A DNA stretch of 22,436 bases. Origin: a virus. Location: IMG/VR virus record IMGVR_UViG_3300046468_001442, positions 1-22,436 of that record. One strand, 5' to 3'. The translations under genes were made by a program, and so were the position numbers. This document shows positions 1 through 8,595 of the stretch, piece after piece. The notes beneath the pieces are model-generated. The model worked only from the letters and a program-made list of their open reading frames with translations. It ran no database searches and had not been told where the DNA came from. Each line of letters opens with the position of its first letter. Within the stretch, counting starts at the first letter, position 1.

Positions 1-3000
1 CTAGCGGAGCAGTTGCATCTGCAACTGAAGTAGGATTATTAAATTCATATATCCAAAAAGTATTTGACATGGTTAATAACGATAACTTGCTTGCACTTGG
101 CAATCAAAATTATCCAACATTAGCAGGTGGCGATGCAGGCAAGTTAAATGCTAAATCAAGTATTGACGGAAATGTTGGCGCATTGTTACCACAGATTATA
201 ACCTTTAATGATAATGGTGTTGACACTGTTCTTACATTTGATAGTGCAAAATGTGCTAGAGATGTAGGATTAATTGTTGAAGCACTAGTTGATGATTTAA
301 AAATTGGCGGCGATGAATTTTCTCGAGAAGCACAAGGTCAATATTTTGAAAGCTATGTACAACAATATAACTCGGGTGGATTTAGCGGACAAGAGAATGC
401 AACTAAAGCGGCGATCACTCAAATTGGCGTAATTGCTGACAGGCTGTTTGACGGATCTTATGCAACTAACTTGTTGGAGCAAAATGTAAACGATGTTGAT
501 TATATTGCTCCGGACTTCAAATACGGAACTGGTGAAAACGGTACTGATCTAGTTGTACAGAACTTATTAGCAAAAATAAACTTTGCATTTAATAGATTGT
601 ATAACCCACCGAGACGTAATGATGAAATGGATGTATTCTTAATGAATGATGCTACAATCTTACGTAACTTAACAGTACAAGGGCATGGCGGATTCTTACT
701 AGTTCTTGATCCAGACGGACAAATTTTAACTAAGTCACCATATATACAAACAGGTTCAAGTTTTTCAAAATCAAAGAATGCTAAAATATTTGGCGGCGGA
801 ATGTTTGTTGATGCATACACAGGTAACGTACCTGTTTATGTTCCTGAAACAATTAATCCAGACGGCCTTGGTGATGTTAGCGGTAAGGTTAATAATTACG
901 AAATTTGGGTACGTTCTGAAGAAGGACAAGGACTGTTTATTAGACAGCCTCAACTTCCTTGCCCGTTCTATATAGAAGGTAGACGATTCCAAGTTAATGC
1001 AATTTCAGACTATAGTCAGTCAAACGGTTGGTGTAAACTAACCCTTGACGCTACTTCAAACGAAGGCGATGGCTTTGACGAAACACAATTTGAAGAAAAT
1101 AGAGGTAACATAGGTCGAGTAATTTATCTGCAAACAGCAGGTAACAGAAGTATGCTTGGTAATGACTTTACACAGATTAACGATTTAGGATATGGACTGG
1201 TTACAAACAACGGTGCATTTTCTGAGATGGTTAGTATGTTTACATACTATTGTCAAGCGGCATACTATGCTAAAAACGGTTCAGAAATTAGATCACTTAA
1301 TGGTTCTAATGGTTACGGTAACTTTGGTCTAGTATCAGAAGGCGCTGATCCAAACGAAATTCCAGATCAAGTTACATATGCTACAGACATGACAATGCCC
1401 GGAAAGTCGTATGTGTTCCAACAAAGTGGTTCACCAACTAACGAAATAACTGAAACTGGTATATATTTAACAGATTTAAAATTTCCACCAGGGCCAAACT
1501 CAATTGTACAAATTGATCACGGCACACAAACTATTGATGGGAATCCAGTAGATGTAGGCGTAAAACGCTATAGAATTAGTGCAGTATCAAGAGTACTTGG
1601 TCAAACAGCAACTGGCGGCATTTACAATGACGATGTATACAGATTACAAATTGAAGGTAAACCGGCTGGTGAAAATGGAGACTTTTTCTCCGCACTTCAA
1701 GGTACAGTTGCAAATGGCGATTTTGTAGAAATTAGATACTCCGAGACACACACGTTTGACAAAGTTAGAAACAAATCCGGCGTTGTTGAACGTCCAAGTA
1801 CAGCTATTAACTTTGACGAATCAGACGAGATTACTTATCGTTCAGTTTCTTTTAGTGGAGTTAACAACTTTGGTGATAACTTAGGAGATGCTGAAGTACA
1901 AACTACATTCAATATACCATACGATCATATTGAACTACCAGTTGACTATGCAAATGTCGGAAGCGGTAATGGTAACGGTGCAGGTAATACTAATATTGCT
2001 ATACGTACAGATGACGATACCGGTAATGCTCTTGATGAATTTGAAATAGCTCGTTTAACTAGAGACATATACGGCAATCAACCGCCTGTATCAACACTAT
2101 ATCCGAATGCACATGATTTGATTGCACGTAACTTACGATTTGTGCAAGAAGAAGTTGTTGCATGGATCAATGCTAATAATATTGTACCTGGTGGTTATAA
2201 TCAACGTAAATGTTATAGAGATACAGGACTAATTGTACGTGGTGTTGCAATGGACTTGTTATATGGCGGCAACGCAGGTACAGTACAGAACGCAAACAAA
2301 TACTATGTTGGTACTGTTTTACAATTACCAGCAGATCAAGACAGTGAAACAGTTCAAGCAATTGACAAAGCAAAAGAAATTATCAAAGACTATGTGTTAA
2401 CTAAGACATCTTGGACTGCAATTAACAGTAACGGATATACTCAAGACACTGGCGGCTCAAATGCAGAAGCAGGATCGGCTACTGCATCAGGTACATTATT
2501 TGATATTGTTACAGATGCTATCGGCGACATTACAACTATACCGTTAACTAGTACAATAACTGGTTATGCTGGCGGTATGATTTTTGCATATGGCGGTAGA
2601 ACACACCAGATTGTTGGTATTACTGACAACGGTGGCGGATCATCAACAGTTGTTATTGATCCAATGCCGGTAACTGACCTTACAACAGGAAGTACTGAAG
2701 GAATTAGTACAGCGTTCACAGAAGACAGAGTCTTGTATGCAGGTCTTCCAGTTGATAGTACAGGTGAAATTACTATTAAAATATCACTATGTCGTGCAAC
2801 TGGACATGACTTCACACAAATTGGTACAGGTTCGTTTAACGATTCAAACTATCCAAATGTTATTTTAGGTGATCCGGTAGGTGGATTAAATTTTGCACCA
2901 TACTACAGTGACTCGCCAACAGCAACATCGGCACAAGTTTGGGAAAGACGTAAAGGTCGTGTGTTTTGGATGAGTACAGACCAATACGGTTTCTTCCGTG

Positions 3001-6000
3001 TAGGACAGTTCTTTGCAGTTGACCAAGCACAAGGGTCAATTAGCTTCTCAGGTGAAATTGGTATTACAGGTGCTACTGAATTAGGATTTAAGAAAGGTGT
3101 GTCAGTTGACGAGTTCTCAATTGACGACACTATGGTTGACGAATCAGATACAGCAGTTCCGGTTGAGAGTGCAGTTGTAGGTTATATCGACAAACGCTTA
3201 GGCAGAGATAAAAATGATGCGGCTATTCCAAATGGTGATAGAATTGGTCCAAAATATGTAACTGCTACAGGGTCAGTTGAAATGGAAGCTGACTTACAAA
3301 TGGGAACCAACAAAATTGAAAATGTTGGCACTCCGACTAGTGGGTCTGATGTAGCTACCAAAGCATATGTTGATGCTGGAGTACTAGGACAAGATAACTG
3401 GGACGTACTACGTGAAAGTAGTAAAAATGACATTGCAGTAGGTGACTTACTTGCTTACACTGGAAACAGAAAAGTTTTAATTACTGTTCCTGATGATGCT
3501 TCAGGCAGTGATACATTTGAAGTAGGAGATACTATTGAAAATGCAAGTAGCAATAAAACAGCAGTTATTAAAGACATTGTTCAAACTACTGATACAGTAG
3601 TAGGAGAAAACGAACCTGGAAACAATATTTGGATACTAACATACGAACTAACTGCTGGTGCAGACTTTGTTGCAGAACAAATTGAAGGCACAGGTGGCAA
3701 AGCAGATGTAAGTGCAACTATATTACGTGGACCATTTGATGAAATTGGTAATGCTTCAAATAGTAGTAATAGTGATGTTTCGTTTACGCTTACTCGCCAA
3801 CCAGATATACTAAACGGATCATTAGCAGGTTCGATTGGTGAATACGATATACAGCTGAGAGCTGGCGTAGTTGAAAATGCTGATGTTAGTGGAACAGCAA
3901 GCATTGTACAAAGTAAACTATTGCTTGAAAGAGCAGGAGTACTTGATAGTAGTGCATCATTGTTAGGCGCATCAGGCGATGCAGTTGGTCAAACAAACAG
4001 AGGTCTAGCGGCATTTGATGCTAATCACTTTACTGAAGAAGTTGAACTTACAGTAAGTGCTAATATTACTGCAAATGCAGGCGACTATATCTATCAAGGA
4101 GCATTGTACGGTGAAGTAGTTGCTAATGTTAGTAATAGTGTACTTGTTAAAATTAGAACAAATGATCAATTTATATCAAGTTCAACAGTATTACAAAAAG
4201 CAATATTTACAAACGGCCAGCAGGCAGCACCAACATCATTAGGTGTACAATGTACGTCTGTAAAAGTATCAGGCTTTATTGGGCTATTGCCTAGATCAAT
4301 ACAGCTAACTGACTTGGCGCCAATAACTACCGATACCGTAATAGGTAGATCGACAACAGGTACAGGCGATACTGAATTAGTTCCATTTGCAGATATAGCT
4401 AAACAAGGTTTTGCAATTGAAGATAAAGATTTTGATCAAAGTGTAATTTCTAAAATTTCAGGGCAAAGACTTAACTTTGGAAGTGAAGTAACAGTAGTCA
4501 ACGGTGAAACAATTACTCAAGGTAATATTGAAGGACAAGTACAAGGTTCAGTGTTTGGTGAAACTTCATTTTATGTTGTTGATGCTATTAATACACAAAC
4601 AAGTAACCCAGCTAACTTTTCAAACGGTGCTGTAACAGGCAGTGTAAGTGGATCAATTGGTAACGTAACAGCCGTTAATACTAGTGTAAACTTGCTTGGC
4701 GAAGCAATGGTTAAACTAGACGACGGTGTTTACGGAAGTGTACCGATTAGTACAGGTAACTCTAGTGATAGTATTGCAAGAAGAACAGCAAGTGGTGGTC
4801 TACAGGTTGAATCACTTATATTAGGTGGATCGAGTACAAACACTGTGCTTTCAGAATCTGGTGGTACATTAACATTCTCAACACTAACTGGTGGTAAGAT
4901 TTTAGAAGCTAGTGGCGCAACTGCTCCAACTGTTACAACAGGCGGCAGACTGCAAATTGGCGACACAGCTATTACGGCTGCCAATAGTACTTTTTATGAT
5001 AATACTATTTACGGCGCTGGCGGCGCAAGTGAAGAACAATCTGCGCTTGCTACACGATGGATTTATACATCGTTCATTGAAGCTGGCGGAGAAAAAGGAG
5101 CTGGTTCAACTGGTATATCAATCGGTGCAGGAACTGGATTTGACAGTTCTGCCGCAGACGTAATATCATTAATTACAGGCGGTGCTGAACAATTAATAGT
5201 ATCGTCAAGTACAATGACTGTTAACAATAATATGACAGTTAGCGGAGAACTAAACGTAAGTGGCGGAAGTTTAATTGAAACTATTGCCGGCGACATTAGA
5301 GTTAGAAATGCCGTAGACAATGCTAACTTGTTTAATGTGTCAGGATCAAATGGTAATACAACCGTTGCAGGTACACTAGGAGTTACTAGTTCAATTAGTA
5401 CAAACACTAGTTTGAGTGTTGGCACCAGCGCAACATTCGGAGGCGGTTATGGTAGTACTGGTGTAACAATTAGTAGTGCAGGTGCTATTAGTGCAAACAG
5501 TAATATTATTACTGGCGGTAACTTAACAGTTGATGGTAATACTACACTAAAAGGCAATATGGACTTTGGTAATGCTTCAACAGACACATTAACATTTAAT
5601 TGTAGAGTTGATAGTGCAATTATTCCAACAGGTACACGAAACTTAGGTAGTTCAACAAACGCATGGAGTACAGTATACGGCGGCACGTTTAGTGGTACAG
5701 CAACTACAGCAAAATATGCTGACTTGGCAGAAAACTATTTAGGTGATGCAGACTACGAACCAGGTACAGTTGTTGTGCTAGGTGGCGATGCAGAAGTTAC
5801 TACAACTAACAAAAAAGGTGACACAAGAGTTGCTGGAGTTGTTACAACTAATCCAGCACACTTAATGAACAGTGCATTAGAAGGCGATTACGTTACAGGC
5901 ATTGCACTAGCAGGTCGTGTTCCGTGTAAAGTAATTGGCGTAGTTGCTAAAGGTGACATATTAGTTTCAAGTGCTATTCCAGGATATGCTATGGTAGATA

Positions 6001-6095
6001 ACAATCCGTCATACGGTACTATAATTGGTAAAGCAGTAGCATCAAAAGAAGATAACGAAAGAGGTTTTGTTGAAGTGTTAGTAGGCAAATCATAA
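1..6095 (+). CDS. Giant fibre-like virion structural protein (5' partial)
   Basis: The reading frame is open from base 3 to the stop at 6095, so the true start lies left of the window; the ATG at 69 is internal, with 22 in-frame codons before it. At least 2030 residues are visible. The protein is rich in Gly, Ser, Thr, Asn and Val with almost no Cys, as expected of a beta-rich fibre or baseplate-attached virion protein. Two related segments (nt 244-312 and 2202-2270) share the pattern KC-x-RD-x-GLIV-(7)-DL-x2-GG. Another segment (near nt 620-830, with MNDATILRNLTVQGHGG) resembles conserved virion proteins of marine T4-like phages, from memory. Near nt 4530-4570 is a GSVFGETS motif shared with the next gene. 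The C-terminus (nt 5640-6095) has NLGSSTNAW then YADLAENY and a Gly/Val-rich end, resembling the pre-fibre and autoproteolytic (Peptidase_G2-like) tails of phage fibres; that last assignment is tentative. Adsorption or baseplate function is inferred. Confidence 0.85.
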   Translation, partial: SGAVASATEVGLLNSYIQKVFDMVNNDNLLALGNQNYPTLAGGDAGKLNAKSSIDGNVGALLPQIITFNDNGVDTVLTFDSAKCARDVGLIVEALVDDLKIGGDEFSREAQGQYFESYVQQYNSGGFSGQENATKAAITQIGVIADRLFDGSYATNLLEQNVNDVDYIAPDFKYGTGENGTDLVVQNLLAKINFAFNRLYNPPRRNDEMDVFLMNDATILRNLTVQGHGGFLLVLDPDGQILTKSPYIQTGSSFSKSKNAKIFGGGMFVDAYTGNVPVYVPETINPDGLGDVSGKVNNYEIWVRSEEGQGLFIRQPQLPCPFYIEGRRFQVNAISDYSQSNGWCKLTLDATSNEGDGFDETQFEENRGNIGRVIYLQTAGNRSMLGNDFTQINDLGYGLVTNNGAFSEMVSMFTYYCQAAYYAKNGSEIRSLNGSNGYGNFGLVSEGADPNEIPDQVTYATDMTMPGKSYVFQQSGSPTNEITETGIYLTDLKFPPGPNSIVQIDHGTQTIDGNPVDVGVKRYRISAVSRVLGQTATGGIYNDDVYRLQIEGKPAGENGDFFSALQGTVANGDFVEIRYSETHTFDKVRNKSGVVERPSTAINFDESDEITYRSVSFSGVNNFGDNLGDAEVQTTFNIPYDHIELPVDYANVGSGNGNGAGNTNIAIRTDDDTGNALDEFEIARLTRDIYGNQPPVSTLYPNAHDLIARNLRFVQEEVVAWINANNIVPGGYNQRKCYRDTGLIVRGVAMDLLYGGNAGTVQNANKYYVGTVLQLPADQDSETVQAIDKAKEIIKDYVLTKTSWTAINSNGYTQDTGGSNAEAGSATASGTLFDIVTDAIGDITTIPLTSTITGYAGGMIFAYGGRTHQIVGITDNGGGSSTVVIDPMPVTDLTTGSTEGISTAFTEDRVLYAGLPVDSTGEITIKISLCRATGHDFTQIGTGSFNDSNYPNVILGDPVGGLNFAPYYSDSPTATSAQVWERRKGRVFWMSTDQYGFFRVGQFFAVDQAQGSISFSGEIGITGATELGFKKGVSVDEFSIDDTMVDESDTAVPVESAVVGYIDKRLGRDKNDAAIPNGDRIGPKYVTATGSVEMEADLQMGTNKIENVGTPTSGSDVATKAYVDAGVLGQDNWDVLRESSKNDIAVGDLLAYTGNRKVLITVPDDASGSDTFEVGDTIENASSNKTAVIKDIVQTTDTVVGENEPGNNIWILTYELTAGADFVAEQIEGTGGKADVSATILRGPFDEIGNASNSSNSDVSFTLTRQPDILNGSLAGSIGEYDIQLRAGVVENADVSGTASIVQSKLLLERAGVLDSSASLLGASGDAVGQTNRGLAAFDANHFTEEVELTVSANITANAGDYIYQGALYGEVVANVSNSVLVKIRTNDQFISSSTVLQKAIFTNGQQAAPTSLGVQCTSVKVSGFIGLLPRSIQLTDLAPITTDTVIGRSTTGTGDTELVPFADIAKQGFAIEDKDFDQSVISKISGQRLNFGSEVTVVNGETITQGNIEGQVQGSVFGETSFYVVDAINTQTSNPANFSNGAVTGSVSGSIGNVTAVNTSVNLLGEAMVKLDDGVYGSVPISTGNSSDSIARRTASGGLQVESLILGGSSTNTVLSESGGTLTFSTLTGGKILEASGATAPTVTTGGRLQIGDTAITAANSTFYDNTIYGAGGASEEQSALATRWIYTSFIEAGGEKGAGSTGISIGAGTGFDSSAADVISLITGGAEQLIVSSSTMTVNNNMTVSGELNVSGGSLIETIAGDIRVRNAVDNANLFNVSGSNGNTTVAGTLGVTSSISTNTSLSVGTSATFGGGYGSTGVTISSAGAISANSNIITGGNLTVDGNTTLKGNMDFGNASTDTLTFNCRVDSAIIPTGTRNLGSSTNAWSTVYGGTFSGTATTAKYADLAENYLGDADYEPGTVVVLGGDAEVTTTNKKGDTRVAGVVTTNPAHLMNSALEGDYVTGIALAGRVPCKVIGVVAKGDILVSSAIPGYAMVDNNPSYGTIIGKAVASKEDNERGFVEVLVGKS

Positions 6096-6096
6096 T

Positions 6097-6110
6097 TACG
6101 ATAAATATGT
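6097..6110 (+). promoter_or_regulatory. T4-type late promoter (GATAAATA)
   Basis: The site reads TACGATAAATATGT in the 32-base gap between the giant structural gene and the next fibre gene. Its core, GATAAATA (6100-6107), differs by one base from the T4 late promoter TATAAATA, which is read by RNA polymerase carrying gp55 and the sliding clamp. The core ends 20 bases before the downstream ATG. The same motif recurs before three other genes in this window. Confidence 0.75.
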
Positions 6111-6127
6111 AAAATAGGACAAATCGA

Positions 6128-7840
6128 ATGGCAAATAAATTTCCTTTAGTTTATGATACAACTGGTAAAAGTTTACAAGAACTAAGCACAACTGATAACT
6201 TAGACTTAACAGGTAGCAGTATAGTAAATGCTGTTAACGTTACAGCAACAGGAGCAGTAAATGCTGGCAATGTTGTTGCAGGATCTTTAACAGTTGGAGG
6301 GCAAACATTAGGAGCAGTAGCTACGTCAAATGACTATAACGACTTAACTAATAAACCTGCATTGTTTAGTGGTGATTACAACGACTTAACAAATTTGCCA
6401 AACAGTGTTTCAAGTGACTGGGCAGACATTACAAATAAACCAGTAATAGCAACTAGTTTAAGTCAGTTAACAAATGATACAAATTTTGTTACTAATGCAC
6501 AGATTAATATTATACCAGGACAAGTTACCGGATTGGCAACAGTTGCTAGTACAGGATCATTTAGTGATTTGACTGGGGTTCCGAACTATGTTACTAATGA
6601 ACAAATTAATGGTGGCACACTAACTGTTGAAGTTAGTAATACTGGTGATTTGCAAGGTAGTGTGTTTGCTGATGACAGTTCTTTGATGCTTGATCATTTA
6701 AACAATAGGTTATATTCGTCTAAAGTAGATACTGACATACTTACAGTTAATGGAATTTTATCAGCTGACGACTTATCTATCAATGCTGAAACACAGTTAA
6801 CTATACAAACTGATACATATGTAACTATACAGTCGACTAGTTTTAATTTACTTAACACAGTATCAGGTACAAATATATACGATGTAGACGAATTACGTTT
6901 TCAAGGAGATGTTGACTTTAGTTTGGCATCTGTTACAGGATTAACACTTAATCAAGTTGTAGGTGACTTAACTGGTAGTGTGTTTGCTGACGATAGTTCA
7001 GTTATTATTGACGGTATAAGCAGATCTGTAACTGCAGATACAATTAATGGTAATGTTATAGATGCACCAGTATTAAAAGGTAACTTACAAAATAGATTGC
7101 CTGGACAGTCAGTATCAATAACTGGTGAAGCAGGAATTACTTTATCACCGTCAGGGCCATTAAATGTGCCAAATGCAACTAGTATACAACTAGCAGGTAC
7201 ACAAGGTATTACGATTGCGGCTACTAACGATTTAGCACTTAGTACTAGTTCAGGAAATATTACATTCTCAGGACCAGTTGATTTTACAGCATCAACAGTT
7301 ACAGGACTCAGTGTTGAAGGTAATTTTGTTGGTAGTGTTTTTGGCGATGATAGTACACCGTTAGTTGATGGTGTTAATAGTAAACTTACAGGTAAAATTG
7401 ACACTACTGAAGCAATAGTTAATCAAGGTAGCTATAGTCTTACAGTTAATTCAACTGGTGCAAAATTACAAAGAACCAGTGGAGCAGGCGGAGGCCTTGT
7501 AGTAACTAATGCTACTGGTGTAGTATTAGGAGGCGAAGCACCTATTGAAATATCAACAGCAGGTGATACTATTGTAATTGGTAACGGAAGTTCAGGTAAC
7601 ATTGAGATTGGTAACGGTACTAATACAATCCAGATAACAAATGGAAGCACATTAGATCTTACAGATGCTACAGCAATTAACTTTCAAAACTCAACTATAC
7701 AAAATTTAGCATCAAGCAGTATTGAGTATACTCCGGGTAATAATAGTTACTGGAATGGAACGCCACCCGATGATGTGGAAGATGCAATTAATAGAATAGT
7801 AGCTTATCTATACAGTACAAACGGCGGCAACCCAGTTTAA
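6128..7840 (+). CDS. Repeat-containing tail-fibre-like structural protein
   Basis: This is a 570-residue Gly/Ser/Thr/Asn-rich protein without enzymatic motifs. The ATG at 6128 follows AGGAC and a late promoter. An N-terminal part (nt 6334-6600) carries four related short units, YNDLTNKP, YNDLTNLP, WADITNKP and FSDLTGVP, a pattern typical of trimeric phage fibres. Three longer units follow, each beginning with a GSVFADDS-like strand and a downstream Asp (nt about 6639, 6961 and 7321), spaced roughly 320-360 bases apart. The C-terminus (SIEYTPGNNSYWNG then DAINRIVAYL) looks like a capping helix. It sits inside the structural block, so a virion fibre or fibre-linker role is inferred. I do not recognise a specific T4 counterpart; homologues in other marine T4-like phages are expected from the repeat style. 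It shares the GSVF motif with the flanking genes. Confidence 0.85.
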   Translation: MANKFPLVYDTTGKSLQELSTTDNLDLTGSSIVNAVNVTATGAVNAGNVVAGSLTVGGQTLGAVATSNDYNDLTNKPALFSGDYNDLTNLPNSVSSDWADITNKPVIATSLSQLTNDTNFVTNAQINIIPGQVTGLATVASTGSFSDLTGVPNYVTNEQINGGTLTVEVSNTGDLQGSVFADDSSLMLDHLNNRLYSSKVDTDILTVNGILSADDLSINAETQLTIQTDTYVTIQSTSFNLLNTVSGTNIYDVDELRFQGDVDFSLASVTGLTLNQVVGDLTGSVFADDSSVIIDGISRSVTADTINGNVIDAPVLKGNLQNRLPGQSVSITGEAGITLSPSGPLNVPNATSIQLAGTQGITIAATNDLALSTSSGNITFSGPVDFTASTVTGLSVEGNFVGSVFGDDSTPLVDGVNSKLTGKIDTTEAIVNQGSYSLTVNSTGAKLQRTSGAGGGLVVTNATGVVLGGEAPIEISTAGDTIVIGNGSSGNIEIGNGTNTIQITNGSTLDLTDATAINFQNSTIQNLASSSIEYTPGNNSYWNGTPPDDVEDAINRIVAYLYSTNGGNPV

Positions 7841-7852
7841 GAGGAACAACTT

Positions 7853-8560
7853 ATGGCAATTGAATATATTAATACAGGAACAATAGCAAACGATGGCACA
7901 GGCGATGCACTTCGAGAAGCATTTATTAAAGTAAATGATAATTTTGAAGAACTTGATCTTAGAGTAATTGAAACAACACAATTTGAAAATGTTGGATCAG
8001 TTGGTCAAGGAGTTTTTGCTGGCAAAGACGGAACTACAGCACAGTTTAAAAAACTAGTTGCAGGCACAAATGTTAATATTACACCAACTGCTACTACGTT
8101 AACAATTGATGTTGATAATGCATTAGAACAACTTTTAATTATAAGTGATAACGGAAGTTTAACAGTAGCCCCGGGGCAAAGCGTAAACTTCAACGGCGGC
8201 AATGGAGTTAGTACATCTATAACTGGTCAAACAATGACTATTGGATTAGATACAACTAATATTGTTTCTAATGATACTAATCCAACGTTGTCAGCTACAC
8301 TAAATGCTAATGGTAATGATATTACTAGTGCTGGCACAATTACTGCTAATACTGTTACAGGAGCATTTCAAGGTCTTGTTTACGGATTTGACATAAGAGA
8401 TTTTGGGCCTTATTTGTCAGGTTTTGATTTTGGCGGAGTGCGTAACACATACGGTAGCGCACTTGATTTCATTGTTAGGAATACTGATATTGATTTAGGA
8501 CCAATTGATCCTGAAAGAACTGATCTAACTATTGACTTAGGGTTCTTACCATCTGTTTAA
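7853..8560 (+). CDS. Small fibre-like structural protein
   Basis: This is a 235-residue protein starting at an ATG 12 bases after the previous stop, with GAGGA as ribosome binding site and no promoter of its own, so it is probably co-transcribed with the upstream fibre gene. The N-terminus has the pattern INTGTIANDGTGDALREAF followed by KVNDNFEEL, a short amphipathic segment that opens many marine phage fibre and baseplate-associated proteins and probably serves for trimerisation or attachment. The middle is beta-rich. Near the C-terminus, GAFQGLVYGFD resembles a degenerate copy of the GSVF unit of the neighbouring fibre protein. No catalytic motif is visible. Virion location is inferred from composition and neighbours. 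Confidence 0.8.
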   Translation: MAIEYINTGTIANDGTGDALREAFIKVNDNFEELDLRVIETTQFENVGSVGQGVFAGKDGTTAQFKKLVAGTNVNITPTATTLTIDVDNALEQLLIISDNGSLTVAPGQSVNFNGGNGVSTSITGQTMTIGLDTTNIVSNDTNPTLSATLNANGNDITSAGTITANTVTGAFQGLVYGFDIRDFGPYLSGFDFGGVRNTYGSALDFIVRNTDIDLGPIDPERTDLTIDLGFLPSV

Positions 8561-8564
8561 CTAA

Positions 8565-8578
8565 TACGATAAATATGT
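8565..8578 (+). promoter_or_regulatory. T4-type late promoter (GATAAATA)
   Basis: The site reads TACGATAAATATGT, identical over all 14 bases to the site at 6097-6110. It lies in the 35-base gap before the 943-residue Ig-like gene, with the core ending 20 bases before the ATG. It should start a late transcript for that structural gene. Confidence 0.75.
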
Positions 8579-8595
8579 TATAGAAGGAATGATCT

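Noticed and set aside
6334-7380. Repeats in the fibre gene as a CRISPR or tandem DNA repeat
   Set aside because: The similarity is at protein level with diverged codons and irregular spacing; there are no identical DNA repeats with unique spacers.
6952-7404. A 150-codon open frame on the - strand inside the fibre gene
   Set aside because: It is antisense to a repeat-rich gene in which Asn/Thr/Ser codons lack stop-forming complements; the product is a Pro/Leu/Ser/Val-rich low-complexity sequence without a ribosome site. Similar antisense frames across 2564-5686 were rejected for the same reason.
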